A DNA stretch of 64,000 nucleotides, from positions 3,384-67,383 of the forward strand of contig JAHZGC010000003.1 in assembly GCA_019421015.1 (NCBI GenBank), in the 5' to 3' direction. The position numbers and the translations under genes are program-made. Source of the DNA: Coriobacteriaceae bacterium. GTDB lineage: Bacteria; Actinomycetota; Coriobacteriia; Coriobacteriales; UMGS124. The notes beneath the pieces were generated by a model, which worked only from the letters and a program-made list of their open reading frames with translations, ran no database searches and was not told where the DNA came from. Shown here piece after piece: positions 44,339 through 52,774 of the stretch (position 1 is its first letter; the number at the start of each line of letters is the position of its first letter).

Positions 44339-45794
44339 CGCAAAGCCCGCCCTCGCCTTTTACGGGGGCCCCTGGGTGTCGTTTCTCCCCTTCGCGATCT
44401 TTGTGGCCGCCATCGTGCTCACCACCTTCGTCTGGGGGTCCATCTCCGACGGGGCCCTGTGGCTGCCGGCCTTCCTCGCCCTCGTGGTCCCCTTCTTTCT
44501 CGCCCGTGACAAGCGCGCCTACACCGAGGCGCTCGTCGGGGGCATGGCTAGCCGAGAGGCCATCGCCCCTGTGGTGTGCTGGCTGTTCGCGGGCGTCTTC
44601 TCGGCCCTGTTGCGTGCCTCGGGGCTCGCCGGCGCCATAGCAGGGCTGGCAGCGGGGGCCGGCGTTGGCGCGACCCCCTTCCTCATCGTGGCCTTCGCCG
44701 CCTCGGCGCTCTTCGCGACCGCCTCGGGCACGGGGTTCGGCACCATCGCCGCCGGCATGGGCGTCATCTACCCGGCGGGTATCGCCCTAGGTTGCGACCC
44801 GGCGCTGCTCGCCGGCACCGTCATCTCGGGAGCGGTGCTGGGCGACAACCTCGCCCCCGTCTCGGACACCACGATCTGCTCGGCCCTCTCGCAGGGGGTC
44901 GACGTCCCCGGCGTGGTGCGCTCGAGACTCAAGTACGCGGCGGCGGCCTCGGTGCTCACGGTCGCGGCGCTTTTGGTGCTCGGCAGCTTGCTCAACGGGC
45001 CGGCGCAGGCGGGAACCGGCTCCCAGGGGTTCGACGCCGTCGCCTTCCTCATGCTCGTGCCCGTGCTGCTGACGGTGGCCGTCGCCGTCAAGACGGGCGA
45101 CATCGTGGCGGCCACCACCGTGGGCATCGTGCTCGCCGCCGCAGTGGGAGCGCTGAGCGGGCAGTTCGCGGTCTTCTCGACCGCGCCGGGGGCGAATGCC
45201 CTGGTGACCCTTACGGGCGAGGGGCTCGACCGCGCCGTAGGGGGCATCCTCTACAACGGTCTCTCCGGCATGGTCCAGGTCTGCGTCCTCGCCCTTCTGC
45301 TCTTTGGCTCAACGGCCGTCATGCGCGCCGGCGGCGGAGACGAGCGGCTGCTGCAGGCCCTGGGCAAGGTGGCGCGCACGCCCCGCTCCACCGAGTTCGT
45401 CATCTCCGCAATGGTCGTCGCGCTCTCGTGCATTATGGGTCTGAACGCCCCGGCCATCCTCGCCGTAGGGGCGTCGTTCGCCAAGCCGCTCGCGCAGGCT
45501 CAGGGCATCTCCCCTTACCGCACGGCCAACCTGCTCGACGCGATGTCGAACACCCTCGTCTACGCGCTGCCCTGGACGCCGGCCGTCGTCTTTACCATGG
45601 GGTTCGCCGCCGAAACGTCAGCACCGCTGTCGGCACTCCAGATCACCCCCTTCGTCGTCTATGGTTACGCCCTGCTCGTCGTGATGGTCGCCTCCATCCT
45701 GCTGGGCATAGGTCGCCGCGATGGCGAGAAGACCGCGGCGGTGGGGGAAAGTCCGTGTACGTCGGGCGAAAAGGCGCCCCAAGCCTGCAAATAA
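44328..45794 (+). CDS. NhaC-family Na+/H+ (or amino-acid) antiporter
   Basis: Polytopic transporter of 488 residues with about 12 hydrophobic segments and the NhaC-family signature G-D-N-L-A-P-V-S-D-T-T near residue 170, preceded by G-T-G-F-G-T near 138. Members exchange Na+ for H+, or organic substrates such as amino acids. The start overlaps the ligase stop by 11 bases, so vanW, ligase and antiporter form one unit. A substrate link to D-amino-acid supply is possible but only inferred from position. Confidence 0.82.
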   Translation: MTSSAKPALAFYGGPWVSFLPFAIFVAAIVLTTFVWGSISDGALWLPAFLALVVPFFLARDKRAYTEALVGGMASREAIAPVVCWLFAGVFSALLRASGLAGAIAGLAAGAGVGATPFLIVAFAASALFATASGTGFGTIAAGMGVIYPAGIALGCDPALLAGTVISGAVLGDNLAPVSDTTICSALSQGVDVPGVVRSRLKYAAAASVLTVAALLVLGSLLNGPAQAGTGSQGFDAVAFLMLVPVLLTVAVAVKTGDIVAATTVGIVLAAAVGALSGQFAVFSTAPGANALVTLTGEGLDRAVGGILYNGLSGMVQVCVLALLLFGSTAVMRAGGGDERLLQALGKVARTPRSTEFVISAMVVALSCIMGLNAPAILAVGASFAKPLAQAQGISPYRTANLLDAMSNTLVYALPWTPAVVFTMGFAAETSAPLSALQITPFVVYGYALLVVMVASILLGIGRRDGEKTAAVGESPCTSGEKAPQACK

Positions 45795-45884
45795 CGGACC
45801 GTGGGCACGTATACTGCTCACGTCGTGACATCTAAGGTCGGCTGCACCCCCCGCGGCCGGCCATTTTGGCAAGAGGGAGTGCCC

Positions 45885-47309
45885 GTGGGCGGTTTCTTTG
45901 GAGTGGCGTCGCATCGCGACGTCGTGCTCGACGTGTTCTTTGGCGTGGACTATCACTCGCACCTCGGCACGCGCCGTGCCGGCATGGTCATACTCGACCG
46001 CGAGGCGGGTTTCCAGCGCCAGATCCACTCCATCGAGAACGCCCCGTTCAGGACGCGCTTCGAGAAGGACATCGAGGAGTTCCACGGCACGAGCGGCATC
46101 GGCTGCATCAGCGACCGCGACCCCCAGCCGTTGCTCGTGCGCTCACACCTGGGCACCTTCGCCATCACCACCATCGGTGCCATCAACAACGCCGACGAGC
46201 TGGTAGACGAGTACTTCGCGGACTGCTCGAGCCAGTTCACGGCCATGAGCTCCGGCTCCGTGAACTCGACCGAGCTGGTGGCCGCCCTCATCAACCAATG
46301 CGACGACTTCGTCTCGGGCATCCAGCATGCCTGGGACAAGATCGACGGCTCGCTCACGCTGCTCATCATGACCCGCGACGGCGAGATCATCGCCGCGCGC
46401 GACCGCATGGGACGCCTGCCCGTGCTCATCGGCCGCGACCCCGACGGCCACTGCGTGTCGTTTGAGTCGTTCGCCTACTCCAAGCTGGGCTACCACGACG
46501 AATACGAGCTCGGTCCCGCCGAGATCGTGCGCGTCACCGCCGACCGTTACCTGACCTTGGCCCCGGCCCAGGAGGAGATGAAGATCTGCGCCTTCCTGTG
46601 GACCTACTACGGCTACCCCAACTCCAACTACGAGGGCGTGAACGTCGAGGTCATGCGCAACCGCAACGGCCAGATCATGGCCCGCGACGAAGCCGCCCGC
46701 GGTTGTGTGCCGCAAGTCGACTCCATCGCCGGCGTGCCCGACTCCGGCGTGCCCCACGCCATCGGCTACGCCAACCAGTGCGGCATTCCCTTTGCGCGCC
46801 CCTTCATCAAGTACACCCCCACCTGGCCGCGCTCGTTCATGCCTGGCAACCAGGCCATCCGCAACCGTGTCGCCAAGATGAAGCAGATTCCCGTGCCCGA
46901 GCTCATCAAAGACAAGAAGCTGCTCTTTGTGGACGACTCCATCGTACGCGGCACCCAGCTGCGCGAGACCGTGGACTTTCTCTACGAGTCGGGGGCCGAC
47001 GAGGTGCACATGCGCTCAGCATGCCCGCCCATCATGTTCAACTGCAAGTACCTGAGCTTCTCGGCCAACAACTCCGAGATGGACCTGCTGGCGCGACGCA
47101 CCATCCAGAAGCTCGAGGGTGACGAAGGCCAGCAGCACCTCGAGGAGTACGCCGACGCCACCACCGAGCGCGGCCAGTGCATGCTGCGCTCGATCTGTGA
47201 GGAGATGGGCTTCGACTCGCTCTCGTACCAGTCGCTCGACGGCATGCTCGAGGCCATCGGCATCGACCGCAGCAAGGTGTGCACCTATTGCTGGAACGGC
47301 AAGGAGTAA
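45885..47309 (+). CDS. PurF-like amidophosphoribosyltransferase paralogue lacking Cys1
   Basis: Protein of 474 residues with the full PurF layout: an N-terminal Ntn glutaminase-like domain and a C-terminal phosphoribosyltransferase domain with the PRPP loop L-F-V-D-D-S-I-V-R-G-T near residue 350. True PurF exposes a nucleophilic N-terminal Cys (C-G-V-F-G); here the start reads M-G-G-F-F-G with Gly instead, so glutamine hydrolysis should be lost. Cysteines at 235, 387, 466 and 469 match the Fe-S cluster positions of Bacillus-type PurF, as far as I can align them by eye. The GTG start at 45885 with AGAGGGAG upstream is preferred over a frame start at 45801. Single gene; no purine genes adjoin. 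Confidence 0.85.
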   Translation: MGGFFGVASHRDVVLDVFFGVDYHSHLGTRRAGMVILDREAGFQRQIHSIENAPFRTRFEKDIEEFHGTSGIGCISDRDPQPLLVRSHLGTFAITTIGAINNADELVDEYFADCSSQFTAMSSGSVNSTELVAALINQCDDFVSGIQHAWDKIDGSLTLLIMTRDGEIIAARDRMGRLPVLIGRDPDGHCVSFESFAYSKLGYHDEYELGPAEIVRVTADRYLTLAPAQEEMKICAFLWTYYGYPNSNYEGVNVEVMRNRNGQIMARDEAARGCVPQVDSIAGVPDSGVPHAIGYANQCGIPFARPFIKYTPTWPRSFMPGNQAIRNRVAKMKQIPVPELIKDKKLLFVDDSIVRGTQLRETVDFLYESGADEVHMRSACPPIMFNCKYLSFSANNSEMDLLARRTIQKLEGDEGQQHLEEYADATTERGQCMLRSICEEMGFDSLSYQSLDGMLEAIGIDRSKVCTYCWNGKE

Positions 47310-47360
47310 GCCCGCGGGCCGACGTCGCTCCAAAACCCAGCCAAACCCGCTCCCGCCGCC

Positions 47361-48011
47361 CTACCGCCCACGGTGATGGCGACGGGAGCGCACGTGCTGC
47401 GCCGCCAGACCGTTGGGGCCGTGGACATGGGTAAGCCCCAGCACCACGAGCCTGCCGGGACGCTCGTCGGCTTTGACGCGCACGGGCGCAGCCATACGCA
47501 CCTCGGCCTCGACCGCCTCCATAGTCCTGCGGACGCGCCGCTTCTTAAGGCGGCACTCCCACACCACGATGACGGTCCAACCAGCCTCAACAAGAGCCTG
47601 GGCGTCGCGCGCATCCCGCTCCTGGTTGCGCCGGAACTTGGCGTTCCAAAACTCAGCGTTGGAACGAGGCCTGCTCGGGTTGCAGTACGGGCAGCGGTGC
47701 CAGAAGCAGCCGTGGACGAATATGGCCACCTTACGGCCCGGAAACGCGATGTCGGGCCGCCCTGCGGCACCCTTCCACTGGAGACGGTAGCCCGTAAGGC
47801 CTACCTCCCGCAGGTGCCGGCGCACGAGCAACTCGGGCTTGGTGTTCTTGCTGCGGTTCCCTTGCATGGAATGGCGCACGGCCTCAGACGAGGCGGGGGG
47901 CACTGCGGGCACTTTAGCCTTGCGCGCCGCCCGCTCGGCGGCAACGTCGCAGACCTTGACCTCGACATGCAGAGGCTCTTCGGAGACGAGCGCTTCCGGC
48001 ATAACACCCAC
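47361..48011 (-). CDS. vsr: Very short patch repair (Vsr-type) endonuclease
   Basis: Restriction-fold nuclease of 216 residues that nicks next to T:G mismatches arising from 5-methylcytosine deamination. The Vsr core begins near residue 48 (R-S-K-N-T-K-P-E). It has G-R-P-D-I-A-F with the catalytic Asp near 85, then I-F-V-H-G-C-F-W-H-R-C-P-Y-C with zinc-type His/Cys residues, and V-V-W-E-C near 150. The N-terminal 45 residues and the basic C-terminal tail are extra. No cytosine methyltransferase lies next to it, unlike typical vsr. GTG start four bases downstream of the lipoprotein stop. Confidence 0.88.
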   Translation of the reverse strand: MGVMPEALVSEEPLHVEVKVCDVAAERAARKAKVPAVPPASSEAVRHSMQGNRSKNTKPELLVRRHLREVGLTGYRLQWKGAAGRPDIAFPGRKVAIFVHGCFWHRCPYCNPSRPRSNAEFWNAKFRRNQERDARDAQALVEAGWTVIVVWECRLKKRRVRRTMEAVEAEVRMAAPVRVKADERPGRLVVLGLTHVHGPNGLAAQHVRSRRHHRGR

Positions 48012-48014
48012 GCG

Positions 48015-48773
48015 TTACTCGCCTTCGGGCGCAGCCCCTTCGACGGGCTGATCGACGGGTTGCTCAGCGGGGGTCTCCACCGGCGGCAGCAACGCCGCCA
48101 GGTTGGCGTCGGCCGCGGCCGCCGTGGCCTGGAGCAGCTCGTCGCTGGTATCGCCAGCCGAAACCGCGTCGAGGCCGCCGAGCAACGCCGCAGTCAACGC
48201 CGTCGAGTCTTCAAGGTGCCAGGCGGAGCCTTCTTTGACGTAGGTCAGCTCGAGGTCAGAGGTGACAAGGGGCGTCTCGGGGTTCTGCAGGCACTGCACG
48301 AGTACCTCCGACAGGTGCTTCGTAAGAGCCGTCTGGTCGAGCGCGGCAAGGGCGTCGCGGCCGGCCTGGGTCGAGAGCTCGTTGACCAGCATGGCCGTGT
48401 AGTTCTGCATGACGGAGGTCATGTCCTTGTTCGTCACCTGAAGCGCCACCTGGGCCGTATCGCCGTCGACCTGGATGTCGCCCACCGCATAGGAAAGGCT
48501 GGCGAACATCGCCCCATAGACGGTCACCGGGTCGATACCGGCGGCCAGAAGCTCGTTGGTGAAGTCCGAGGTGAACAGCTCGGTGGAGGTCTCGGTGGTC
48601 AGGTTTGAAAGCTGCCCCATCTCCGTCTCGATACCGCCGCGCAGCGTCTCTTTAACCTGCTCGGCAGTCTCCCCACAGCCGGCGCAGCACACGACGGCAC
48701 AGGCGGCCGCGACCGCGCAGAGCCACATGGCCGCCTTGCGAAGCCGCCCCTGCACACCAAACCCCTTGTCCAT
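48015..48773 (-). CDS. Putative lipoprotein of unknown function
   Basis: Exported protein of 252 residues. A basic N-terminus, a hydrophobic segment (about 14-33) and a cysteine-rich lipobox-like end C-A-G-C-G suggest a lipoprotein modified near residue 34. The mature part is acidic and helical with a D-I-Q-V-D-G-D-T-A-Q-V strand pattern near 112, reminiscent of DUF4878/DUF5105-like secreted domains, and a Pro/Glu-rich C-terminal tail. The ATG at 48773 with AGAGGAG upstream is chosen over a frame start at 48857. It is followed within 3 bases by the Vsr gene. No specific function can be read. Confidence 0.72.
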   Translation of the reverse strand: MDKGFGVQGRLRKAAMWLCAVAAACAVVCCAGCGETAEQVKETLRGGIETEMGQLSNLTTETSTELFTSDFTNELLAAGIDPVTVYGAMFASLSYAVGDIQVDGDTAQVALQVTNKDMTSVMQNYTAMLVNELSTQAGRDALAALDQTALTKHLSEVLVQCLQNPETPLVTSDLELTYVKEGSAWHLEDSTALTAALLGGLDAVSAGDTSDELLQATAAAADANLAALLPPVETPAEQPVDQPVEGAAPEGE

Positions 48774-48898
48774 CGCCGCTCCTCTCCCGGGCAAGGCGTC
48801 CCACGCAGGAGCGCCCGCCCTCATCACCGGTGTCGCAGATGTCCGCACGCCGGGCAAAAGCCGTGTATCGTTACAGGATACCTCAGAGCCGGTCTTCC

Positions 48899-49843
48899 CT
48901 ATCGCCCGTTGGACCCCAGCGCCAAACCTTCGGCAATTAAACGGTCAAGCGCCCCCACCACGTCCAGGGCGCTCTCGGTACCGGCGGAAAAGACCAGGCT
49001 GCCCGGTTGTGCCCCCCGGTAAAGCCTGCTGCGGCAAGGCCACCCCGGCCCGTCCCCCGTCATCCCCCCATCCCACGGCCTCTCTCCCAAAAGCCCGAAG
49101 GCCACCAAGGGACCAAAGCCATGCTCAAGAGTGGCCCGGGCGTCCGCGTTCGCCTCGTCTTCGGGCAGCCCCGGATATGAGACCCAGCCAACCCCCGGGT
49201 GAGCCGCCAGGTAATGGGCAACGGCCAGGGCCACGTCGCTTCTGCGTTGGGTCGTCCCCGAAAGGCAGCGCAGCCCCGCACCCAGGCGTCCCTCGTCGGC
49301 AGCCCCAAGGCCCACCGGCGAGCCCGTCGCCGCAACCTGTCCCCAAAACCTCTCCCAAGCCTGCCCGTTTCTGGCCACGACGGCCACGCGGGGCCCAGAG
49401 GGGCCGTCAGGCAACAGGGCGGGGTCCAGCAGCCCGCCCAAGTCCTCGATCACGACGTCTGCCCCCATCTGCAGCGGACGGCACAGGTAGGGGCCGACCG
49501 ACACGTTCACCACCACGCGGAGCGACCCCGAATCGCACCCTCCCAACCACGGGCGCAACCGGCACACTGCGAGCCGGCCCGCCTCGCCGACAGAGAGCGT
49601 CTTGGCCACGGCAACACGCCCTGGCACGGCCCGACCGTCCCCCCAATCGAGCAAACGCGTTCCCAAAGCAGGCTCCACCAGCGCGGCATGCATACCTCCC
49701 TCCAGAGCCGCCAGCACCGGGAGGGGGCCTTCGCCGGCGCACGCGATGGTGTCGAAGCTGCGGTCGGGGTGATAGGGCGCACCGCCCTCAAGGTCGATCT
49801 CCCCGATGCCATCCCACTTTACAGGCCGCCCGCTGCCGCCCAT
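48899..49843 (-). CDS. MetY-like PLP-fold protein lacking the catalytic lysine
   Basis: Protein of 314 residues that aligns by eye with O-acetylhomoserine sulfhydrylases of the Cys/Met-metabolism PLP family. A-L-E-G-G-M-H is near residue 48, P-Y-L-C-R-P-L-Q-M-G-A-D-V-V near 130, H-P-G-V-G-W-V-S-Y-P-G-L near 220 and F-S-A-G-T-E-S-A near 285. Where the family has S-A-T-K (PLP lysine), this protein reads V-I-E-D-L-G-G, so the lysine is missing. It is about 110 residues shorter than MetY, with internal deletions before and after that site. The frame is intact, so it is either a repurposed pseudoenzyme or an early decaying gene. The open frame extends to 50338 over the Nudix gene, which is not credible. 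Confidence 0.6.
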   Translation of the reverse strand: MGGSGRPVKWDGIGEIDLEGGAPYHPDRSFDTIACAGEGPLPVLAALEGGMHAALVEPALGTRLLDWGDGRAVPGRVAVAKTLSVGEAGRLAVCRLRPWLGGCDSGSLRVVVNVSVGPYLCRPLQMGADVVIEDLGGLLDPALLPDGPSGPRVAVVARNGQAWERFWGQVAATGSPVGLGAADEGRLGAGLRCLSGTTQRRSDVALAVAHYLAAHPGVGWVSYPGLPEDEANADARATLEHGFGPLVAFGLLGERPWDGGMTGDGPGWPCRSRLYRGAQPGSLVFSAGTESALDVVGALDRLIAEGLALGSNGR

Positions 49844-49970
49844 GGCCCACCATGCCCTTTCCACCCGATTCGTCCCGACCGACCGTCTATAACCTTTTAT
49901 CCTACTGGGATACGGGCCGATATAAAACGTTGGCCATCGACACCCCAAAGCCTTGGAGAGGAGCACAGGC

Positions 49971-50396
49971 GTGGATAAGAACCTGAACGTCGCAGCCGCA
50001 GTGATCATCGACGGCGACCGTATCCTGGCCGCACAGCGATCCCATGGGGAGCTTGCCGGCGGCTGGGAGTTTCCGGGCGGCAAGATCGAGGACGGCGAGA
50101 CGGCAGAGGAGGCCTGTGTCCGCGAGGTTCGAGAAGAGCTCGGCGTCACGGTGGCCGACCTCAAGCCGTTCGTAAGCCTCGAGTACGAATACCCGTCGTT
50201 CCATATGGACCTGCAGACGTTCACCTGCCGTATCGTAGAAGGTACCCCCGCCATCACCGAGCACGCGGAACTGCGCTGGCTCACCGGCGAGGAACTCGAC
50301 TCGGTACCGTGGCTGCCCGCCGACATCCAGGTGATCAACGCCCTTAAAGCCTACCTGCTTAACTCCGGCAGCTTCACCGCGAGCGTCGAAGCCTAA
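49971..50396 (+). CDS. MutT-type Nudix hydrolase
   Basis: Small hydrolase of 141 residues in the Nudix superfamily, probably acting on oxidised or other (deoxy)nucleoside triphosphates. The Nudix box is complete: G-G-K-I-E-D-G-E-T then R-E-V-R-E-E-L-G near residues 37-58, and W-E-F-P-G-G just before it is typical of MutT/8-oxo-dGTPases. The GTG start is chosen with GGAGAGGAG 7 bases upstream; TATAAA at 49921 may be a -10 box. It faces divIVA across a shared terminator. Confidence 0.88.
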   Translation: MDKNLNVAAAVIIDGDRILAAQRSHGELAGGWEFPGGKIEDGETAEEACVREVREELGVTVADLKPFVSLEYEYPSFHMDLQTFTCRIVEGTPAITEHAELRWLTGEELDSVPWLPADIQVINALKAYLLNSGSFTASVEA

Positions 50397-50432
50397 AAAA
50401 GACCCCGTCTGAGATAGCCAGACGGGGTCCTT
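50395..50432. terminator. Bidirectional terminator between the Nudix gene and divIVA
   Basis: A perfect 10-bp stem, GACCCCGTCT at 50401-50410 with AGACGGGGTC at 50420-50429, is preceded by AAAAAA at 50395-50400. On the minus strand these bases read as a T6 tract right after the hairpin, a strong terminator for the division cluster. On the plus strand it also follows the Nudix stop. Confidence 0.88.
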
Positions 50433-50466
50433 CGCATTCAACGGCACGCCTCGATGCAAGCCCGCT

Positions 50467-51165
50467 CTAGTCCAGGTCGTCGATGGGGTTTGAACTCACC
50501 TGGGCCCCGTAGGGGTTGGCATCGGCGGTGATCACCGAGCTCGAGGAACGGGGCGCGATGGTGGCCGGGGCCTCGGAACCTGAGGGGCCCGTGGTCCCCA
50601 TAAGCGGGAAGTTTGCCTGGGCGGCATCCATGAACTTCTGGATAAGCGCCAGATACTGGGTGCGGAACTCCTCGCGCGAGGTCTTCAGGCGCTCAATCTC
50701 GTCGAGCTCGCTCTCCTTCTCGTCGAGCGCCTGGCGAATGACCTTGCGCGCCTGGGCCTCGGCGTCGGTGCGGATGCGCTCGGCGTTGGCCTTGGCCTCG
50801 GCGACGATGCGGTCGGCGGTCTGCTGAGCCACGATGAGGGCGGCCGACAGCTGCTCCTCGGTGGCGCTGTAGATGTTGGGCTTCACGGGGGCCGCAGGCG
50901 CAGGCGCGGGGACGGAGGCGGCGGCGTTGGCGGCCGCGGCGCGAGCCGCGTCGGCTTCGGCGCGAGCATTCTCGACCTCGTTGACCAGCTCGGCGTTCTT
51001 GGCCTCGGCCGCGGTCAGGCGCGTCTTAAGATCGGCGATTTTGCGGAGCATCGCATCGATGTCCTTGCTGATCTCCTCGAGGAAGACATCGACCTCGCCC
51101 GGCTGGTAGCCGCGCTTGGCCTCGGAGAAGGTCTTCTGCTGAATGTCTGCGGGAGTGATGGGCAT
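50467..51165 (-). CDS. divIVA: DivIVA-domain cell-division/polarity protein
   Basis: Coiled-coil protein of 232 residues that binds curved membrane at poles and septa and organises wall growth. The N-terminal membrane-targeting domain has I-T-P-A-D-I-Q-Q-K-T-F and R-G-Y-Q-P-G-E-V-D-V-F-L, the classical DivIVA signature. Coiled coil covers about 25-75 and 105-190, split by an Ala/Pro linker near 80-95; the C-terminal tail is Ser-rich. AAAGG lies 9 bases before the ATG. Last gene of the division cluster, followed by the terminator at 50395. Confidence 0.93.
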   Translation of the reverse strand: MPITPADIQQKTFSEAKRGYQPGEVDVFLEEISKDIDAMLRKIADLKTRLTAAEAKNAELVNEVENARAEADAARAAAANAAASVPAPAPAAPVKPNIYSATEEQLSAALIVAQQTADRIVAEAKANAERIRTDAEAQARKVIRQALDEKESELDEIERLKTSREEFRTQYLALIQKFMDAAQANFPLMGTTGPSGSEAPATIAPRSSSSVITADANPYGAQVSSNPIDDLD

Positions 51166-51262
51166 CGTGAGAACCTTTCATCGTCGGTAAGACCTTGGGC
51201 GCGTGCAACCGCGGGCGGTCTCTCATCAAAAGTACTATAGCCTATCCTAGAAACAAGCACCG

Positions 51263-51523
51263 TCAAAGTATAGCCACAACGAGCCAGCTTATAAGCTCAA
51301 GCACGAGAATCGCAACGATCGGCGAAAAGTCGACCATCCCAAGGGGCGGGATAATGCGCCGAAAGAGCGAGAGGTAGGGCTCGCACACCGAGGCCAGCAC
51401 GCTCCTGATGTCCTCGACGATGCCGCCCGAACCGCGCGGGATCCAACTCATAAGCACGTAGACCACGATCAAAAGCGAATAGAAGTTTACCAGCGCGACT
51501 ATGACGTTGGCGACGGTCTGCAT
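51263..51523 (-). CDS. YggT-family membrane protein
   Basis: Small integral membrane protein of 86 residues with two hydrophobic helices (about 5-28 and 62-86) around the family motif S-W-I-P and P-Y-L-S-L-F-R-R-I-I-P-P near residue 50. YggT proteins regularly sit between sepF and divIVA in Gram-positive division clusters; their exact role is unknown. It begins 4 bases after the sepF stop, so it is co-translated. Confidence 0.92.
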   Translation of the reverse strand: MQTVANVIVALVNFYSLLIVVYVLMSWIPRGSGGIVEDIRSVLASVCEPYLSLFRRIIPPLGMVDFSPIVAILVLELISWLVVAIL

Positions 51524-51527
51524 AGGC

Positions 51528-52724
51528 CTACCCCCTCAGCACGATGCCCTGGCGGCGCAGCGCCATGGCGTCTTCGTCGGTAAAGGTGGTGCCCCGGGGC
51601 AACACGCCGTAGACATGGTTCCCGAAATCCTTCATCTCGGCACCGCTCGCACAGCACAGGCCAAAGGAAAAGTCGACCACGCGGCGGGCGAGCTCGTTGC
51701 TGCAACCGCGCAGGACCATGACCACGGGGCGGTGCTCGCCAATCAGGCCGCGCGCGATCTCGGCCACGTCGTCGTAGGAACGCGGGCGCACCACCAGGCA
51801 CGAGATGGGAATAGGCCGCGGCCCGGAAGGAGAGGCGTCGGCAGGGCGCCCTCCGTCGGACGGGGCGGCAGGCTCCTTGGCCTCTTCGGGTCGCACGGCA
51901 GCCCGCGTCTCCTGCGTGGCCGTCCCGCGGGCCTTGCGAGCCCGGCGCCGTTCCTCGAACTCGGCGTCGAGATCCTCCGCGCTGGCATTCTCGTTGCGTC
52001 GGGGAGCCGGACGAGGTGCCGCAGGCCGGTCGTCGAGGGTGGCGCGGGAACGGCCGAGCGTGTCGTCGTTCTGCCCCGCGACGTTGGCGGCCGCCACCCG
52101 CTCGCGCAGGCGATCGGCAAAGGGCTTTTGCGACGCTGCGGGAGCCACGGCCCCGGACGGCCTCGCACCCCCCTGGCGGGCCACGACATGGACCCCCTCG
52201 TCCTCCATCTCATAGCGCGGCGTCGTCTCGGCGTAGCCGCTCGGCCTCGTCTCGGCAGGCGTCCCGGGCTCTGGCTGGGACACGGTTGCCGCAGGGGGCT
52301 GCACGGGCAGAGAGGTGCCGGGGAACGCTATGACGTTTTGATAAACGGTGGTCGCCTGTTGGGCAGCGGAGCCGTCGGCCCCGTAGGACGCGGTCGCCTC
52401 TTGTGCCGTCTCCTCCACAGCATACAGCGGGGTCGCCGGAGCACGCACCACCGAGTCGGGGGCACCTCCCTGCCCATAGTATGCGTTCGGGTCCTGCGGG
52501 GCAGCACCGTAGTCGGGGTTGCCGTGGTACGCGTTGCCCGGCAAGCTTGCATCTGCCAGCGGGTCCACATCATAGGTGGCCGGCAAAAAGGAGCCGGTGT
52601 TCGACATGGGTTCGAAGTCGTCGACACCCACGGGCCAGCTCGGGTCGCGGAAAGCGCGCTCGAACTCCTCCTCGTCGTTGTTTTTGAAGTGCGATCGCAC
52701 GTTGTCTAAAAATCCCACACGCAT
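51528..52724 (-). CDS. sepF: Cell division protein SepF (long form)
   Basis: FtsZ-associated membrane anchor. The N-terminal amphipathic helix V-G-F-L-D-N-V-R-S-H-F targets the membrane. The globular SepF domain is at the C-terminus (about 300-398) with V-V-R-P-R-S-Y-D-D-V, V-V-M-V-L-R-G and a D-F-S-F-G-L segment. At 398 residues it is roughly twice the usual length, because a Pro/Ala/Arg-rich disordered linker of about 250 residues separates the two parts. In the absence of FtsA in this cluster, SepF is probably the main FtsZ tether. The ATG at 52724 with GGGAG upstream is chosen over 52736. Confidence 0.92.
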   Translation of the reverse strand: MRVGFLDNVRSHFKNNDEEEFERAFRDPSWPVGVDDFEPMSNTGSFLPATYDVDPLADASLPGNAYHGNPDYGAAPQDPNAYYGQGGAPDSVVRAPATPLYAVEETAQEATASYGADGSAAQQATTVYQNVIAFPGTSLPVQPPAATVSQPEPGTPAETRPSGYAETTPRYEMEDEGVHVVARQGGARPSGAVAPAASQKPFADRLRERVAAANVAGQNDDTLGRSRATLDDRPAAPRPAPRRNENASAEDLDAEFEERRRARKARGTATQETRAAVRPEEAKEPAAPSDGGRPADASPSGPRPIPISCLVVRPRSYDDVAEIARGLIGEHRPVVMVLRGCSNELARRVVDFSFGLCCASGAEMKDFGNHVYGVLPRGTTFTDEDAMALRRQGIVLRG

Positions 52725-52774
52725 CACTACTCCCACTGGTGGGATGGACGGTCATCTGGCGGAGCCGGATCGCG

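Noticed and set aside
42379..45794. A complete glycopeptide-resistance operon
   Set aside because: No two-component regulator, D,D-peptidase (VanX/Y/XY), racemase (VanT) or dehydrogenase (VanH) gene is present within the window.
49844..50338. N-terminal extension of the MetY-like frame over the Nudix gene
   Set aside because: It would overlap a convincing divergent gene by about 370 bases, and the extra residues match nothing in the family.
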